NCBI RefSeq assembly: GCF_020616515.1
Contig: NZ_CP085135.1
Coordinates: 4,650,001-4,714,000 of the forward strand
Direction: 5' to 3'
Source of the DNA: Mesorhizobium sp. PAMC28654
GTDB lineage: Bacteria > Pseudomonadota > Alphaproteobacteria > Rhizobiales > Rhizobiaceae
Length of the DNA stretch: 64,000 nucleotides
The translations under genes were made by a program, and so were the position numbers. Position 1 is the first letter of the stretch. Each line of letters begins with the position of its first letter. Shown piece after piece: positions 45,507 to 55,466 of the stretch. A model generated the notes under the pieces. It saw only the letters and a list, made by a program, of their open reading frames with translations. It had not been told where the DNA came from and ran no database searches.

Positions 45507-46562
45507 ATGACCGAACCCGACCTCGTTCCCGTCTTCGACGGCCACAACGACACGCTGCTCCGGCTCTACAATTCGAAGGACACGAACGTCGAAGGGCTGT
45601 TCATCGAGGGAACGCAGGGTGGCCATATCGACCTGCCGCGCGCGAAGAAGGGCGGATTTGCCGGCGGCATGTTCGCGATCTTTCCGCCGCCCGTGGAAAA
45701 GGCCAGGCGCGCTGTACCGCTTGCGCCGAGCGATACCGAGCCCTTGCCGCCGGAAGTTCCGCGCGCCGACGCGCTCAACTCGACCATTGCGATGGCTTCG
45801 ATCCTGTTCCGGCTGGAGCGAGCTGGGGCGCTCACCGTCTGCCGAAGCGCCGGTGATGTGCGCAACGCCATGGCAAAGGGCTCGATCGCGGCGGTGTTCC
45901 ACATCGAAGGGGTCGAGGCGATCGATCCCGAACTCACCATGCTCGACGTGCTGCATGCCGCGGGCCTGCGCTCGCTCGGCATCGTCTGGAGCCGCCCCAA
46001 CGCCTTCGGCCACGGCGTGCCGTTCCGCTTCCCTTCATCGCCCGACACCGGGCCCGGCCTGACAGATGCCGGCAAGGCGCTGGTCAAGGCCTGCAATGAA
46101 TTGAAGATCATGATCGATCTGTCGCATCTCAACGAGAAGGGCTTTCGCGATGTCGCTGCCATCAGCGACGCGCCGCTGGTCGCCACCCATTCCAATGTGC
46201 ATGCGATCTGCGGCCATTCCCGCAATCTCACCGAATGGCAGCTTGGCGCGATCCGCGAGTCCGGCGGCATGGTCGGGCTGAACTTCGCCACCGGCTTCCT
46301 GCGCGAAGACGGCAGGATGAATTCAGACACCAGCCTCGACATCATGGTGCGCCATGTCGATTCCCTGCTGCAGGCGCTGGGTGAAGACGGCGTCGGCCTG
46401 GGCTCGGATTTCGACGGCGCCATGATCCCCGCGGTCATCGGCGATGTCACCGGCCTGCCGAAGCTGCTCGATGCGTTCGCCGCACGTGGCTTTGGGCGCG
46501 CGCTGATCGAGAAGATCGCTTATCGAAATTGGCTGAGCATGCTGGACAGGACGATAGGGTAG
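45507..46562 (+). CDS. M19-family membrane dipeptidase
   Basis: 351 aa from the ATG at 45507. Metal-binding residues: DGHNDTLLRLY near residue 10, FHIEGVEAIDPE with the bridging Glu, LVATHSNVHAICGHSRNLT and LGSDFDGAMIP. Family members cut dipeptides or related amides such as D-amino-acid conjugates. The ABC transporter and oxidases nearby may supply its substrate. Convergent with the 46573 gene, ten bases apart. The frame open from 45474 has no better start. Confidence 0.87.
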   Translation: MTEPDLVPVFDGHNDTLLRLYNSKDTNVEGLFIEGTQGGHIDLPRAKKGGFAGGMFAIFPPPVEKARRAVPLAPSDTEPLPPEVPRADALNSTIAMASILFRLERAGALTVCRSAGDVRNAMAKGSIAAVFHIEGVEAIDPELTMLDVLHAAGLRSLGIVWSRPNAFGHGVPFRFPSSPDTGPGLTDAGKALVKACNELKIMIDLSHLNEKGFRDVAAISDAPLVATHSNVHAICGHSRNLTEWQLGAIRESGGMVGLNFATGFLREDGRMNSDTSLDIMVRHVDSLLQALGEDGVGLGSDFDGAMIPAVIGDVTGLPKLLDAFAARGFGRALIEKIAYRNWLSMLDRTIG

Positions 46563-46572
46563 CGCACTAGCG

Positions 46573-46833
46573 CTATTCGAAACCCATGCGCTTCAGCCAG
46601 TCCTTGCCGACGCCGCGATCACGGATGATCGGCAGCGGGTCTTCCGAATCGAGCCGGGCGCAGATGCGGTAGACTTCCAGCGTCTCGGCGCTCATCTCGT
46701 CACGCTTGTAGAAGAACATGGCGGCGGCATAGCGCGTGCGGCCCGACCATTTTTCGCCGAGCGGCGTGTTGACCAGCTCCCACTGTTCGGTGGCTTCCCC
46801 ATCGTCCTGCAGCTTGTCGGCATCGTCCGCCAT
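46573..46833 (-). CDS. Unknown small protein of the oxidase operon
   Basis: 86 aa, ATG at 46833, two bases after the GcvT-like stop. Acidic start (MADDADKLQDDGEATEQWEL), then FFYKRDEMSAETLEVYRICA and a basic end. I do not recognise it. Tight linkage suggests a subunit or accessory of the methyltransferase/oxidase. Confidence 0.6.
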   Translation of the reverse strand: MADDADKLQDDGEATEQWELVNTPLGEKWSGRTRYAAAMFFYKRDEMSAETLEVYRICARLDSEDPLPIIRDRGVGKDWLKRMGFE

Positions 46834-46835
46834 GG

Positions 46836-48062
46836 TCAGAAGTCCGCCGGCGGATTGGCGGTGCGGCGATCGAGCTTGATGAACGGCCGCGCCACCACCT
46901 TGGCCCGCTTCATCAGCTTCTGGTACTGCAACTCGCGCATGGCGTAGATCTCGACCCACAGGTCCTCGACCATCGTATCACCGAATGGTCGCTCGAGCGA
47001 GGCGATGGCGACGTTGCGCTTGGCCATCGGCGACCACATGGCGGCGCTGACCAGTCCAACTTCCTGGCTTTTCTTGTGGTAGACGATGGCGTGTTCGGCC
47101 GGGATGTTGCCCTCGATCTCCAGCCCGACCAGCACATGGCTCAGCTTGCGTTTCGTCCGTGCTTCGACGATAGCGCGGCGGCCGTTGAAGTGTCCCTTCT
47201 CAAGATCGACCATGAAGCCGAGCCCGATCTCGTCGGGCATGCGCAAGCGGTCGGCGCGGACGGCATGCTCGGCAGTGGTGAAGTCTCCATTGGCGACGAT
47301 CAGTCCGGCCTCGAGCCGAGCGCGGTTCAGCGCCGTATAGCCGATGGCGCGGATGCCGCGCAGTTCGCCCGCTGTCATCAGCCGGTCCCAGAGGCTGAGC
47401 GCCTTGTCGGCCGGCACGAACAGTTCGTAGCCGAGATCACCTGTGAAGCCGGTGCGGGAGATGGTGACCGTGTCGTCGTCATGCGGGAAATCGGCGAGGT
47501 CAAAGACTTTCAGCTTCTCGACGCCGACGAAACCGGCATCGCGCAACACGGCGAAGGAGGTCGGCCCTTGCAAGGCAAGGCCGGCAACGGCCTCCGTCTC
47601 TTCCTCGACCGTCACGTCGAAACCGATGGCGCTGTCGAGTAGCCAGGGCAGATGGCGCTCCTGCGAGCACAGCCGGAAACGTGTCGGCGACAGACGGAAC
47701 AAGGTTCCGTCGTCAAGGACGAAGCCTGCGTCGTCGCACCAGGCGGTGTAGTGGACACGTCCTGGCTTGAGTTTTGCCACGTCGCGCAGCGTGACCCGAT
47801 TGAGGAAGGCCTCGGCGTCCTTGCCCTCGATGCGGTATTTCGCCATCGGCGATATGTCGAACAACGCCGCCTGGCTGCGAATAGCGAAGTATTCCAGTTC
47901 CTCGTCCCACAGCGAGTGCGGCGCACGGTAGCCGGCCCAGTTGTACCAGTCCTGGGTCTTGGCTAGCGCGTCGATGCGCGGCTGGAAGGGCGTGCCGAGA
48001 CGTAGCGTGCGGAAATGGGCCTGGGCGGCAGTGCGGGTCGCGTTGTTGAGCTGACTGGTCAT
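46836..48062 (-). CDS. GcvT-like aminomethyltransferase
   Basis: 408 aa from the ATG at 48062 (MTSQLNNATRTAAQ). The GcvT/DmdA fold is clear: ALFDISPMAKYRIEGKDAEA near residue 70, SRTGFTGDLGYELFVP near 210, LNRARLEAGLIVANGDFTTA and the C-terminal barrel (VGLVSAAMWSPMAKRNVAIA). Such enzymes move one-carbon units from N- or S-methyl groups to tetrahydrofolate. A repeat of 160 bases separates it from the upstream oxidase gene. Substrate unknown. Confidence 0.85.
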   Translation of the reverse strand: MTSQLNNATRTAAQAHFRTLRLGTPFQPRIDALAKTQDWYNWAGYRAPHSLWDEELEYFAIRSQAALFDISPMAKYRIEGKDAEAFLNRVTLRDVAKLKPGRVHYTAWCDDAGFVLDDGTLFRLSPTRFRLCSQERHLPWLLDSAIGFDVTVEEETEAVAGLALQGPTSFAVLRDAGFVGVEKLKVFDLADFPHDDDTVTISRTGFTGDLGYELFVPADKALSLWDRLMTAGELRGIRAIGYTALNRARLEAGLIVANGDFTTAEHAVRADRLRMPDEIGLGFMVDLEKGHFNGRRAIVEARTKRKLSHVLVGLEIEGNIPAEHAIVYHKKSQEVGLVSAAMWSPMAKRNVAIASLERPFGDTMVEDLWVEIYAMRELQYQKLMKRAKVVARPFIKLDRRTANPPADF

Positions 48063-48076
48063 GATGGCGATCCTTC

Positions 48077-48238
48077 GCGCCCCCCTCTGTCCTGCCGGAC
48101 ATCTCCCCCACGAGGGGGGAGATCGACTTGCAGGACGGTCGGTGATTTTCTTGCAGCGGAAGCAATTGGCGCAAACAGGAATGACAGCCAATCTCCCCCC
48201 TTGAGGGGGAGGTGTCCGGTAGGACAGAGGGGGGCGCC
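48077..48238. repeat. Large imperfect palindrome, RIME-like
   Basis: Left arm 48077-48123 (GCGCCCCCCTCTGTCCTGCC, then GGACATCTCCCCCACGAGGG) pairs imperfectly with right arm 48191-48238, around 67 bases. It has the look of rhizobial intergenic mosaic elements. It lies inside the minus-strand operon, between the oxidase and GcvT-like genes. Confidence 0.8.
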
Positions 48239-48272
48239 GTAGAGCGCGGCCTTGGGCGGTTGGGACATCACA

Positions 48273-49837
48273 TCACCCCTTCATCGCAATGATACGCCGC
48301 GCGGCATTCAGGCCAGGTGCACCCGAAACACCGCCGCCGGGATGCGAACCGGCGCCGGCGAGGAACAGCCCGTCGATCGGCGTGTCATAACCCGACCAGC
48401 CGGATACGGGCCGCGACATCAGCATCTGGTCGGCCTGCAGTTCGCCGTGGTGCCAGTGCCCCCCCGGCATGCGATAGCGCGTCTCGATATCGGCAGGCGT
48501 CAGCAGTTCGGCATGGACCACACTCTTGCCGATCCCAGGCGCATAGGCTTCGAGCTGCGCCATGATCGCCGCTAAGAATTTCGGCTTGCTGGCATCCCAG
48601 CCCTCTTTCAGCGCATAGGGCGCGTACTGGACAACCGCCGACAGAACACAGGCGCCAGGGAGCGCGAGCGATGGGTCGGCAAGGCTGGGCAGGGTGATTT
48701 CCATCACCGGCTCGAGTGAGAATTCGCCGTATTTCGACGGGTTGAAGGCACGCTCGACATGATCGGGCGAGGGCGCGATGACCAGACGGCCCTTGTGGCT
48801 GACAGCGTCGACACCGGTGAATTGCGGCGGCCGGTCGAGCGCCAGGTTGAGTTTCGCTGCATCGCCCTTCATGCGGATATTTCTGACCTTGCGCACGAAC
48901 CCGGTGTCCACTTCACGCGGGCCGACAAGGTCAATGAAGGTGGTTGCCGGATTGATGGCGGAGACGATTGTCCTCGCCCGCAGCTCGTCGCCATTGTCGA
49001 GCGTGACGCCAACGGCGCGGCCGTTCTCGACGATGATCTTCGCCGCTGGTGTCCCGGTGCGGATCGTCACGCCGGCCTTTTCAGCCGCCGCGCGAATGGC
49101 TGATACGATTGCACCCATGCCACCTTTCGGAACGATCTGCGCGCCGGCGGCACCACCGGCCTCGCCCGCCAGCCGATAGTAGAGGCCAAGCAGCGAGGTC
49201 GGCGATCTCGGACCGAGGTGACTGCCGAGTGTGGCATCGAAGGCAAGCAGGCCTTTCAGCCGGTCGTCCTCCAACTGCTCGTCGAGCAGATCGGCGACGT
49301 TCATCAGGAGCACGCGCAGAAAGTCGCGCATATCCTCCTTGCCGAGCTTCTTCAGCGCCAATGCGCTCTGGCCAAGTGCCGCGGTTTCAAGCAGTGACAT
49401 GCCGCCGAGATCGGGTGGCCGGCGCGCCAGGAACGGTTTCAGGATACCGGCATAGCGCAGCAGCTGCGCGCGCAGTTCTTCCAGGCTGTCTGCTCGGAGG
49501 AACTGCCGCCGGTCAGCACCTCGCCATAGGCACCATGCAGGATGAGCGGCGGGCCGTCCTTCGATAACGCGACGGATGGCACGAAGTCGCCGCGCGCAAC
49601 GGTCAGCCCGTATTTTTCCAGTTCCAGCGTCTTCACCACATCCGGGTGCAGTCGGTTCAGGACATGAGCGATGGACGACACGCGAAAGCCTGGCGCGAAT
49701 TCCTCGGTGCGGGCAGCGCCGCCGACATCGCCGGCGGCTTCCAGCACCAGCACCTTGCGTCCGGCTTTCGCCAGCGTGGCTGCAGCGACGAGGCCATTGT
49801 GGCCGCCGCCGATGATGATCGCGTCAAATGACGTCAT
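48273..49837 (-). pseudogene. FAD oxidoreductase (phytoene-dehydrogenase-like), frameshifted
   Basis: The N-terminus has the dinucleotide-binding motif IIIGGGHNGLVAAATLAKAG. Near 49482 one base seems missing: the frame reads SEQTAWKNCARSC and stops at 49439, while shifting it gives a normal WEELRAQLLRYAGILKPFLA that continues to 48273, ending GLFLAGAGSHPGGGVSGAPG and AARRIIAMKG. The whole would be about 521 aa and is a paralogue of the intact neighbour (49824-51443). Either the gene is broken or a G was lost in sequencing. Its ATG overlaps the neighbour's stop by 14 bases. Confidence 0.82.
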
Positions 49838-51443
49838 GGGCCGGGCTCATATGCGAGGTGGACTTGGCGAGATCACGCAGGATTTCGGCCGCGGCGTTGC
49901 GGCCGGGCGCGCCCATGACGCCGCCGCCTGGATGAGTGGAGGAGCCGCACATATAGAGCCCGCCGACGGGCGAGCGATATTGCGCGTAGCCCGGCACCGG
50001 GCGGTTGAACAGAAGCTGGTCGAAGGTCAGTTCGCCCTGAAAGATGTTGCCTTCGGTCAGGCCGACCTCGGCCTCGATCTCGCGGGGCGTGCGCACCTCC
50101 ATATGGATGATGCGATCGCGGAAGCCGGGCGAATATTCAGCGATTTGCGAAATCACGCTTTCGGCGAAACCATCGCGGTCGGCATCGGTCCACTCGCGGC
50201 CACCAATCTTGGGCGGCGCGTATTGCACGAAACAGCTCATGAAATGCTTGCCGGGCGGCGCCATGGTCGGGTCGAGCGTCGTCGGGATGACCATGTCGAG
50301 GAACGGGTCGGACGACCAGCGCCCTGCCTTCCAGTCGTCATAGGCGCGTTCCATGCGCTCCATGGAATCGGTGAAGTGCATGTCGCCGCGATAGACGGGA
50401 GAATCCTTCGGCAAGGCAGGGAATTCCGGCAGGGAATCGAGCGCGATGTTGACCTTGCCGGAGGAGCCGCGAATCTTGAAGTTCCTGACCCGGCGCAGGA
50501 AGATGTCGGGCAGTTCTTTTTCCTCGACCAGCTTGAGGAAGGTGCGCTTCACGTCGGCGTTGGAAACGACGAGCTTGCCGTAAACCTCCTCGCCGCCGGC
50601 CAGCACCACGCCCTTGGCCTTGCCTCGGCTGACCAGCACATGGTCGACCTCGGCGCCGGTGCGGATGGTGCCGCCGGACGCCCAGAAGGATGCGGCCAGC
50701 GCCTTGGTGACAGCACCCATACCGCCGCGCGCGTAACCCCAGGCGCCGACCGAACCGTCGACCTCGCCCATATAGTGGTGCAGCAGCACGTAAGCAGTGC
50801 CCGGCGACATCGGCCCGAGCGCGGTGCCGATGATGCCCGATAGGGCGAAGTTGGCCTTGATGACATCGGTCTCGAAATATTCGTCGAGGAATTCCGAGAT
50901 CGACATGGTCCAGAAGCGCAGTGTCAGCGCCATTTCCTCGGCTGACAGGCCCGCGAATTTCTTGCCCAGATAGAGCAGTTCCCCGAGGTCGCGCGGCCGC
51001 AGGCTGGTCGGGTCGGGAGCCGTGCGCATCAGCAGCGGCTGGATGAAGCGGCACTGCCGCGTCACGTCTCGGGCGTAGCGGTCATAGGCTTCGGCGTCGC
51101 GCTTCGAGAAGCGGGCGAATTCGCGCCGGTGGGCGTCATGGTCGCGGTAGTTGGCGAGATAGTCGCCGTCGCGCGTGAACACCGCGCCGCCCTCATAGGA
51201 GATGACCTGCAGGCCGAAGCGCGGCAGTTCGAGGTCGCGCATGATCTCGGGCCGGAACAGCGAGCAGACATAGGAGCAGTTGGAATAGAGGAAGCCTGGT
51301 GTCAGTTCACGGCTGGTGGCGGCACCGCCGACCCAGTCGTTCTTCTCGACAACCAGCACGTCAAGGCCGGCACGCTGCAGATAACAGGCATTGACCAGGC
51401 CGTTATGTCCGCCGCCGATGATGATCGCATCCCAAGCTTTCAT
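49824..51443 (-). CDS. FAD oxidoreductase (phytoene-dehydrogenase-like)
   Basis: 539 aa from the ATG at 51443 (MKAWDAIIIGGGHNGLVNAC); the frame is open to 51956 but that part overlaps the divergent gene and its operator. COG1233 fold: FAD motif at the N-terminus, VVEKNDWVGGAATSRELTPG, and a C-terminal GGLYMCGSSTHPGGGVMGAPG split as the second FAD contact. Relatives oxidise carotenoids or amines; context favours an amine. First gene of the minus-strand operon behind the TetR-type operator at 51541. Confidence 0.85.
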   Translation of the reverse strand: MKAWDAIIIGGGHNGLVNACYLQRAGLDVLVVEKNDWVGGAATSRELTPGFLYSNCSYVCSLFRPEIMRDLELPRFGLQVISYEGGAVFTRDGDYLANYRDHDAHRREFARFSKRDAEAYDRYARDVTRQCRFIQPLLMRTAPDPTSLRPRDLGELLYLGKKFAGLSAEEMALTLRFWTMSISEFLDEYFETDVIKANFALSGIIGTALGPMSPGTAYVLLHHYMGEVDGSVGAWGYARGGMGAVTKALAASFWASGGTIRTGAEVDHVLVSRGKAKGVVLAGGEEVYGKLVVSNADVKRTFLKLVEEKELPDIFLRRVRNFKIRGSSGKVNIALDSLPEFPALPKDSPVYRGDMHFTDSMERMERAYDDWKAGRWSSDPFLDMVIPTTLDPTMAPPGKHFMSCFVQYAPPKIGGREWTDADRDGFAESVISQIAEYSPGFRDRIIHMEVRTPREIEAEVGLTEGNIFQGELTFDQLLFNRPVPGYAQYRSPVGGLYMCGSSTHPGGGVMGAPGRNAAAEILRDLAKSTSHMSPAHDVI

Positions 51444-51540
51444 GCTGGCCCAGTCTTCATTGTGACCGACGCTTTCTCGCGTGATCCGTTCCCCGAATGC
51501 GTGAAATCTGGCACGGCGGTCGATATTCTGTCCAGCCATT

Positions 51541-51556
51541 TTGAATGAATGTTCAA
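51541..51556. promoter_or_regulatory. Candidate TetR operator 1
   Basis: TTGAATGAATGTTCAA, between the divergent oxidoreductase (51443) and methyltransferase (51641) genes. It matches TTGAAYGNNYRTTCAA found also at 59745 and 63646. Confidence 0.68.
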
Positions 51557-51640
51557 CAAATGGTATTGCGTTTTCCCTTTCATGCGCTAGGCTTTGCCAG
51601 CACTCGACACTGGGCATTCGACGCTTGGGACCAAGGTCTG

Positions 51641-52435
51641 ATGATCGAAACGGCTGACGCCGCGCCTGAGTATGACGACACCGCCATACGCTTCCTCGAA
51701 GCGCTGTGGGGCGAGGGGTATCTGTCGCCGGGCGGGCCAGACGAGGTCGACAGGGTCCTCGAGGGTCTTTCGCTCCGGGACAAGACGATCCTCGACATAG
51801 GCTGCGGCTCGGGCGGCATTGCCCTGCATCTGGTCGAGCGCCATGGCGCGGCGCACGCCACCGGCTTCGACGTCGAACGGCCGGTGATCGAGACAGCCAC
51901 ACAGCGGGCGGCAGAGCGTGGGTTGAGCGGGCGCGTGCGTTTCGTTCATGCGGCACCCGGGCTGCTGCCTTTTGCCGATGGAGCGTTTGACGTCGTCTTC
52001 TCCAAGGATGCGCTGGTGCATGTGTCGGACAAGGACGCCCTGTTCGCCGAAATCTTCCGCGTTCTGAAACCTGGCGGCGTCTTCGCGGCCTCGAACTGGA
52101 TGATCTCGCATGACGACGAGCCGTCGCCGGACATGAAGGCCTATGTCGCGGCCGAGGGCCTTTCCTTCGCCATGGCGTCGCCCGAGCGTTATACGCAGGC
52201 GATGCGCCGGGCAGGTTTTGCCGATGTCACCATCCGCGACCGCAATCCCTGGTACCGAGAAGTCGCGCGGGGCGAGTTGGAGAGGTTGAAAGGCCCGCTC
52301 TATCCGACCATCGCGGCGGTGGTTGGCGCGGCCTATGTCGACAAGAACATACGAACCTGGGAAGCAATGCAGAAGGTTCTTGACAGTGGTGAGCACCGTC
52401 CGGCTCATCTTCGCGCATGGAAGCCGGTGGGATAG
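51641..52435 (+). CDS. SAM-dependent methyltransferase, phosphoethanolamine-methyltransferase-like
   Basis: 264 aa from the ATG at 51641, five bases after AAGG; the open frame to 51545 overlaps the operator. SAM motif [17 protein letters not shown] near residue 50 and [28 protein letters not shown]. The N-terminal [19 protein letters not shown] resembles phosphoethanolamine N-methyltransferases. It would methylate an amine, perhaps an odd partner for a demethylating pathway. Leads the plus-strand run to the TetR gene, six bases apart. Confidence 0.8.
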   Translation: MIETADAAPEYDDTAIRFLEALWGEGYLSPGGPDEVDRVLEGLSLRDKTILDIGCGSGGIALHLVERHGAAHATGFDVERPVIETATQRAAERGLSGRVRFVHAAPGLLPFADGAFDVVFSKDALVHVSDKDALFAEIFRVLKPGGVFAASNWMISHDDEPSPDMKAYVAAEGLSFAMASPERYTQAMRRAGFADVTIRDRNPWYREVARGELERLKGPLYPTIAAVVGAAYVDKNIRTWEAMQKVLDSGEHRPAHLRAWKPVG

Positions 52436-52441
52436 CCGGCG

Positions 52442-53158
52442 ATGTGGAGCATGACGGCATCAATGAAAGCTGCAGCGCGCGACGAGCGATCCCTGGATGC
52501 ACCCAAGGGCAATGAGCAGGAGAAACGCGGCCGCAAGGCTTCAAAGGAAGTCAGGCAGCTTCAGCTTATCGAGGCGACAATCGATTCGTTGGCAAAGCGC
52601 GGCTATTCCGAGACGACGATGGCTGACGTTGCCGATGGAGCCGGCCTGTCGCGCGGCATCGTCAATTTCCATTTCGAGAGCAAGGAGAAGCTGCTGATTG
52701 CTACCTTGCAGCATATGTACGACGAGTATTCGACGCACTGGCGCAACGCCCTGCAGAAGGCTGGCGACGATCCCGCCCGCCAGCTCCAGGCACTGGTCGC
52801 TGCCGATTTCGACCGCTCGATCTGCAACAAGCGAAAGCTCGCGGCGTGGTGTGCGTTCTGGGGCGAGGCGAAATCGCGGCCGACCTATCAGGCGCTGAGC
52901 AGCGCGCGTGATGCAGTCTACCAGAACATCTTCATCGACCTTTGCTCGACGCTCAAGCAGAGCGGCTTCTATGCCTTCGAGCCACAGGTCATGGCGCTAG
53001 CGCTCAACGCCATGCTGGAGGGGCTCTGGCTGCGGATGATGATGGGGACCGAGGACACCACCCGCGAGACCGCGCTGAAGGCGGCAAACGAATTCCTGTC
53101 TGTGGCTTTCCCCAAGCACTTTCCACGCACGGCGGCCGACGAGCGCGGGACGACGTAA
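52442..53158 (+). CDS. BetI-like TetR-family repressor
   Basis: 238 aa. The DNA-binding domain (residues about 38-85) has QLIEATIDSLAKRGYSETTM and VADGAGLSRGIVNFHFESKE, with C-terminal AAWCAFWGEAKSRPTYQALS as in BetI. BetI senses choline; the ligand here is unknown. It lies at the centre of the catabolic cluster and is the natural reader of the three TTGAAYGNNYRTTCAA sites. Starts at 52451 or 52463 are also possible. Confidence 0.87.
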   Translation: MWSMTASMKAAARDERSLDAPKGNEQEKRGRKASKEVRQLQLIEATIDSLAKRGYSETTMADVADGAGLSRGIVNFHFESKEKLLIATLQHMYDEYSTHWRNALQKAGDDPARQLQALVAADFDRSICNKRKLAAWCAFWGEAKSRPTYQALSSARDAVYQNIFIDLCSTLKQSGFYAFEPQVMALALNAMLEGLWLRMMMGTEDTTRETALKAANEFLSVAFPKHFPRTAADERGTT

Positions 53159-53191
53159 CATAACCCAAAAAACCAAGAGGATGGAACAGCA

Positions 53192-54274
53192 ATGAAGACA
53201 ATGACTCGACGCCTGGCACTCACCTTGGGCCTTGCGGCAACACTGGCGGCCTCGGCGGCGGCGCTGGCGATTGCCGCCGACAAGGATCTGATCGTGTTCG
53301 ACTGGTCGGGCTACGAGGCCCCCGGCTTCCATCCGAAATATGTCGAGAAGCACGGGGACTCGCCGACCTTCGCTTTCTTTGGTGACGAGGACGAGGCGTT
53401 TGAAAAGATCCGGTCTGGCTTCAAGTCCGATCTCGGTCACCCCTGTTCGCAGAGCGTGGTGAAATGGCGTGAGGCGGGCCTGCTGCAGCCGCTCGATACG
53501 TCCAGGATCACCGGTTGGAAAGACCTCAATCCCGGCATCATGGCGATGAAGAATCTCGCCACGACCGATGACGGCAAGGCCTGGTTCATGCCCTGGGACT
53601 GGGGCAACACGCTGGTCACCTACAATTCCGAGAAGGTCGACGAGAAGGACATCCAGTCGCTGAAGGCCTTTGCCGATCCCAAGTTCAAGGGCCGGGTATC
53701 GATCGGCGACAATGTCGACGATGCCTACGCGCTGGCCAGCCTCGCCATCGGCCTGAAGGACTGGACCAAGATGACGGACGACCAGTTCAAGCAGGCGTCC
53801 GACTTCCTGCGCCAGGTGCACAAGAACGTTCGGCTCTACTGGACCGACAATACGGAGATCGTACAGGCCTTCACCGGTGGCGAGGTCGATCTTGCCTGGG
53901 CCTGGAACGACGCCGCCGTGCAGTCGGCGCTCGCCGGCTCGCCGATCAAGGCGAAGCGCGACACCAATGAAGGCATTTCGACCTGGGTCTGCGGCTATGT
54001 CTTGTTCAAGGATGCGCCGGGCAATATCGACAAGGCTTATGATTACCTGAACGCGGTGAACGATCCGGCCGTCGCCAACGTCCTGGTCAAGGACTGGGGC
54101 TATGGCCAGGCCAATGCCAAGGGCATGGCCGGCGTCGATCCGGCGGTGCTCAAGGGCAAGGGCTATGACGACGTGGAGAAATTCGTCGACAAGACGCTGT
54201 TCCAATCGCCGCTGTCGTCGGACTTGAAGCTCAAGATGATCGCCGAATTCGAGAAGATCAAAGCCGGCTACTGA
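53192..54274 (+). CDS. Periplasmic solute-binding protein, polyamine-type, copy 1
   Basis: 360 aa, start after AGAGGATGG; signal peptide cut near AAALAIAAD. PotD/family-1 binding fold: LIVFDWSGYEAPGF, SDLGHPCSQSVVKWREAGLL, FADPKFKGRVSIGDNVDDAY and RLYWTDNTEIVQAFTGGEVD. It would deliver an amine to the ATPase and permeases at 56731-59586. The next gene is a close paralogue. Confidence 0.88.
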   Translation: MKTMTRRLALTLGLAATLAASAAALAIAADKDLIVFDWSGYEAPGFHPKYVEKHGDSPTFAFFGDEDEAFEKIRSGFKSDLGHPCSQSVVKWREAGLLQPLDTSRITGWKDLNPGIMAMKNLATTDDGKAWFMPWDWGNTLVTYNSEKVDEKDIQSLKAFADPKFKGRVSIGDNVDDAYALASLAIGLKDWTKMTDDQFKQASDFLRQVHKNVRLYWTDNTEIVQAFTGGEVDLAWAWNDAAVQSALAGSPIKAKRDTNEGISTWVCGYVLFKDAPGNIDKAYDYLNAVNDPAVANVLVKDWGYGQANAKGMAGVDPAVLKGKGYDDVEKFVDKTLFQSPLSSDLKLKMIAEFEKIKAGY

Positions 54275-54389
54275 ACGTGCAGCGCGTCTACAGCTCGCCT
54301 GCCGGAAACGGACGGCGGGCGGGCTCGCCAAAGTTGCAGAATTCTCCTAACCTCGCCATGATGTTCTCGCGAAGGGGGAGTTTCGCGCC

Positions 54390-55466
54390 ATGAATTCCAT
54401 GTTTCGCCGTCTTGTCCTTGCCGCGGCCTGCACGATCGGCGCGGGCGCCGTGCTGGCGTTCGCCGAAGGTGGTGGCGATCTCGTCGTGTTCGACTGGTCG
54501 GGATACGAGGATCCACTCCTGCATGCCGCCTACACCGCCAAGAACGGCGCCGAGCCGACCTTCGCCTTCTTCGGCGACGAGGACGAAGCCTTCGAGAAGA
54601 TGAGGGCCGGCTTCAAGGCTGATATCGCCCACCCCTGTTCGCAGAGCGTTTCGAAATGGCGCGACGCGGGCATGCTGCAACCGCTGGACACGTCGAGGAT
54701 ATCAGGGTGGAAAGATCTTAATCCCGGCATCATGGCGATGAAGAATCTTGCCACGACCGATGACGGCAAGACGTGGTTCATGCCTTTTGACTGGGGCAAT
54801 ACCGCACTGCTCTACCGCACGGACAATGTGACGCCGCAGGAGGCGCAGTCGCTGCGGATATTCGCCGATCCGAAATTCAAGGGTCGCGTCACCATCGGCG
54901 ACAATGTCGACGACGCCTATGCGCTGGCAAGCCTGGTCATCGGCCTCAAGGACTGGACAGGGATGACCGACCAGCAATTCAAGGACGCGTCCGATTTCCT
55001 GCGCCAGGTGCACAAGAACATCCGCCTCTACTGGACCGACTCGACCGATATCGACCAGGCCTTTTCCGGCAATGAGGTCGATCTTGCGTGGGGCTGGGGC
55101 CAGACGCTGATCGCCATGACCCAGCAGGGCGTTCCCATCGCCATGAACCGCGACACCAAGGAGGGGATGTCGACCTGGGTGTGCGGCTACGTGCTGATGA
55201 AGGACGCACCCGGCAAGCTCGACCAGGCCTATGATTTCCTGAACGCCGTCAATGCTCCGGACGTGTCGAAATACATGGTCACGGCATTCGGCTATGGGCA
55301 TGGCAATGGCGCCGGCATGGCTGCTATCGACCAGAAGGTGCTGGCCGATCGGGGCTATGACGACCTCGGCAAGTTCCTCGACAAGACCCTGTTCCAGCAG
55401 CCGGTGGCGCCGGAGTTGAAGAAGCGCATGATCGATGAGTTCGAGAAGATCAAGGCCGGCTATTGA
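54390..55466 (+). CDS. Periplasmic solute-binding protein, polyamine-type, copy 2
   Basis: 358 aa, signal peptide cut near VLAFAEG. It is about two-thirds identical by eye to the preceding binding protein over the mature length (shared PTFAFFGDEDEAFEK, TSRISGWKDLNPGIMAMKN, DASDFLRQVHKN), so the pair is a tandem duplication. Differences cluster at ligand-facing places, for example WAWNDAAVQS against WGWGQTLIAM, which suggests two substrates. The stop overlaps the amine oxidase TTG start (TTGA). Confidence 0.88.
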   Translation: MNSMFRRLVLAAACTIGAGAVLAFAEGGGDLVVFDWSGYEDPLLHAAYTAKNGAEPTFAFFGDEDEAFEKMRAGFKADIAHPCSQSVSKWRDAGMLQPLDTSRISGWKDLNPGIMAMKNLATTDDGKTWFMPFDWGNTALLYRTDNVTPQEAQSLRIFADPKFKGRVTIGDNVDDAYALASLVIGLKDWTGMTDQQFKDASDFLRQVHKNIRLYWTDSTDIDQAFSGNEVDLAWGWGQTLIAMTQQGVPIAMNRDTKEGMSTWVCGYVLMKDAPGKLDQAYDFLNAVNAPDVSKYMVTAFGYGHGNGAGMAAIDQKVLADRGYDDLGKFLDKTLFQQPVAPELKKRMIDEFEKIKAGY

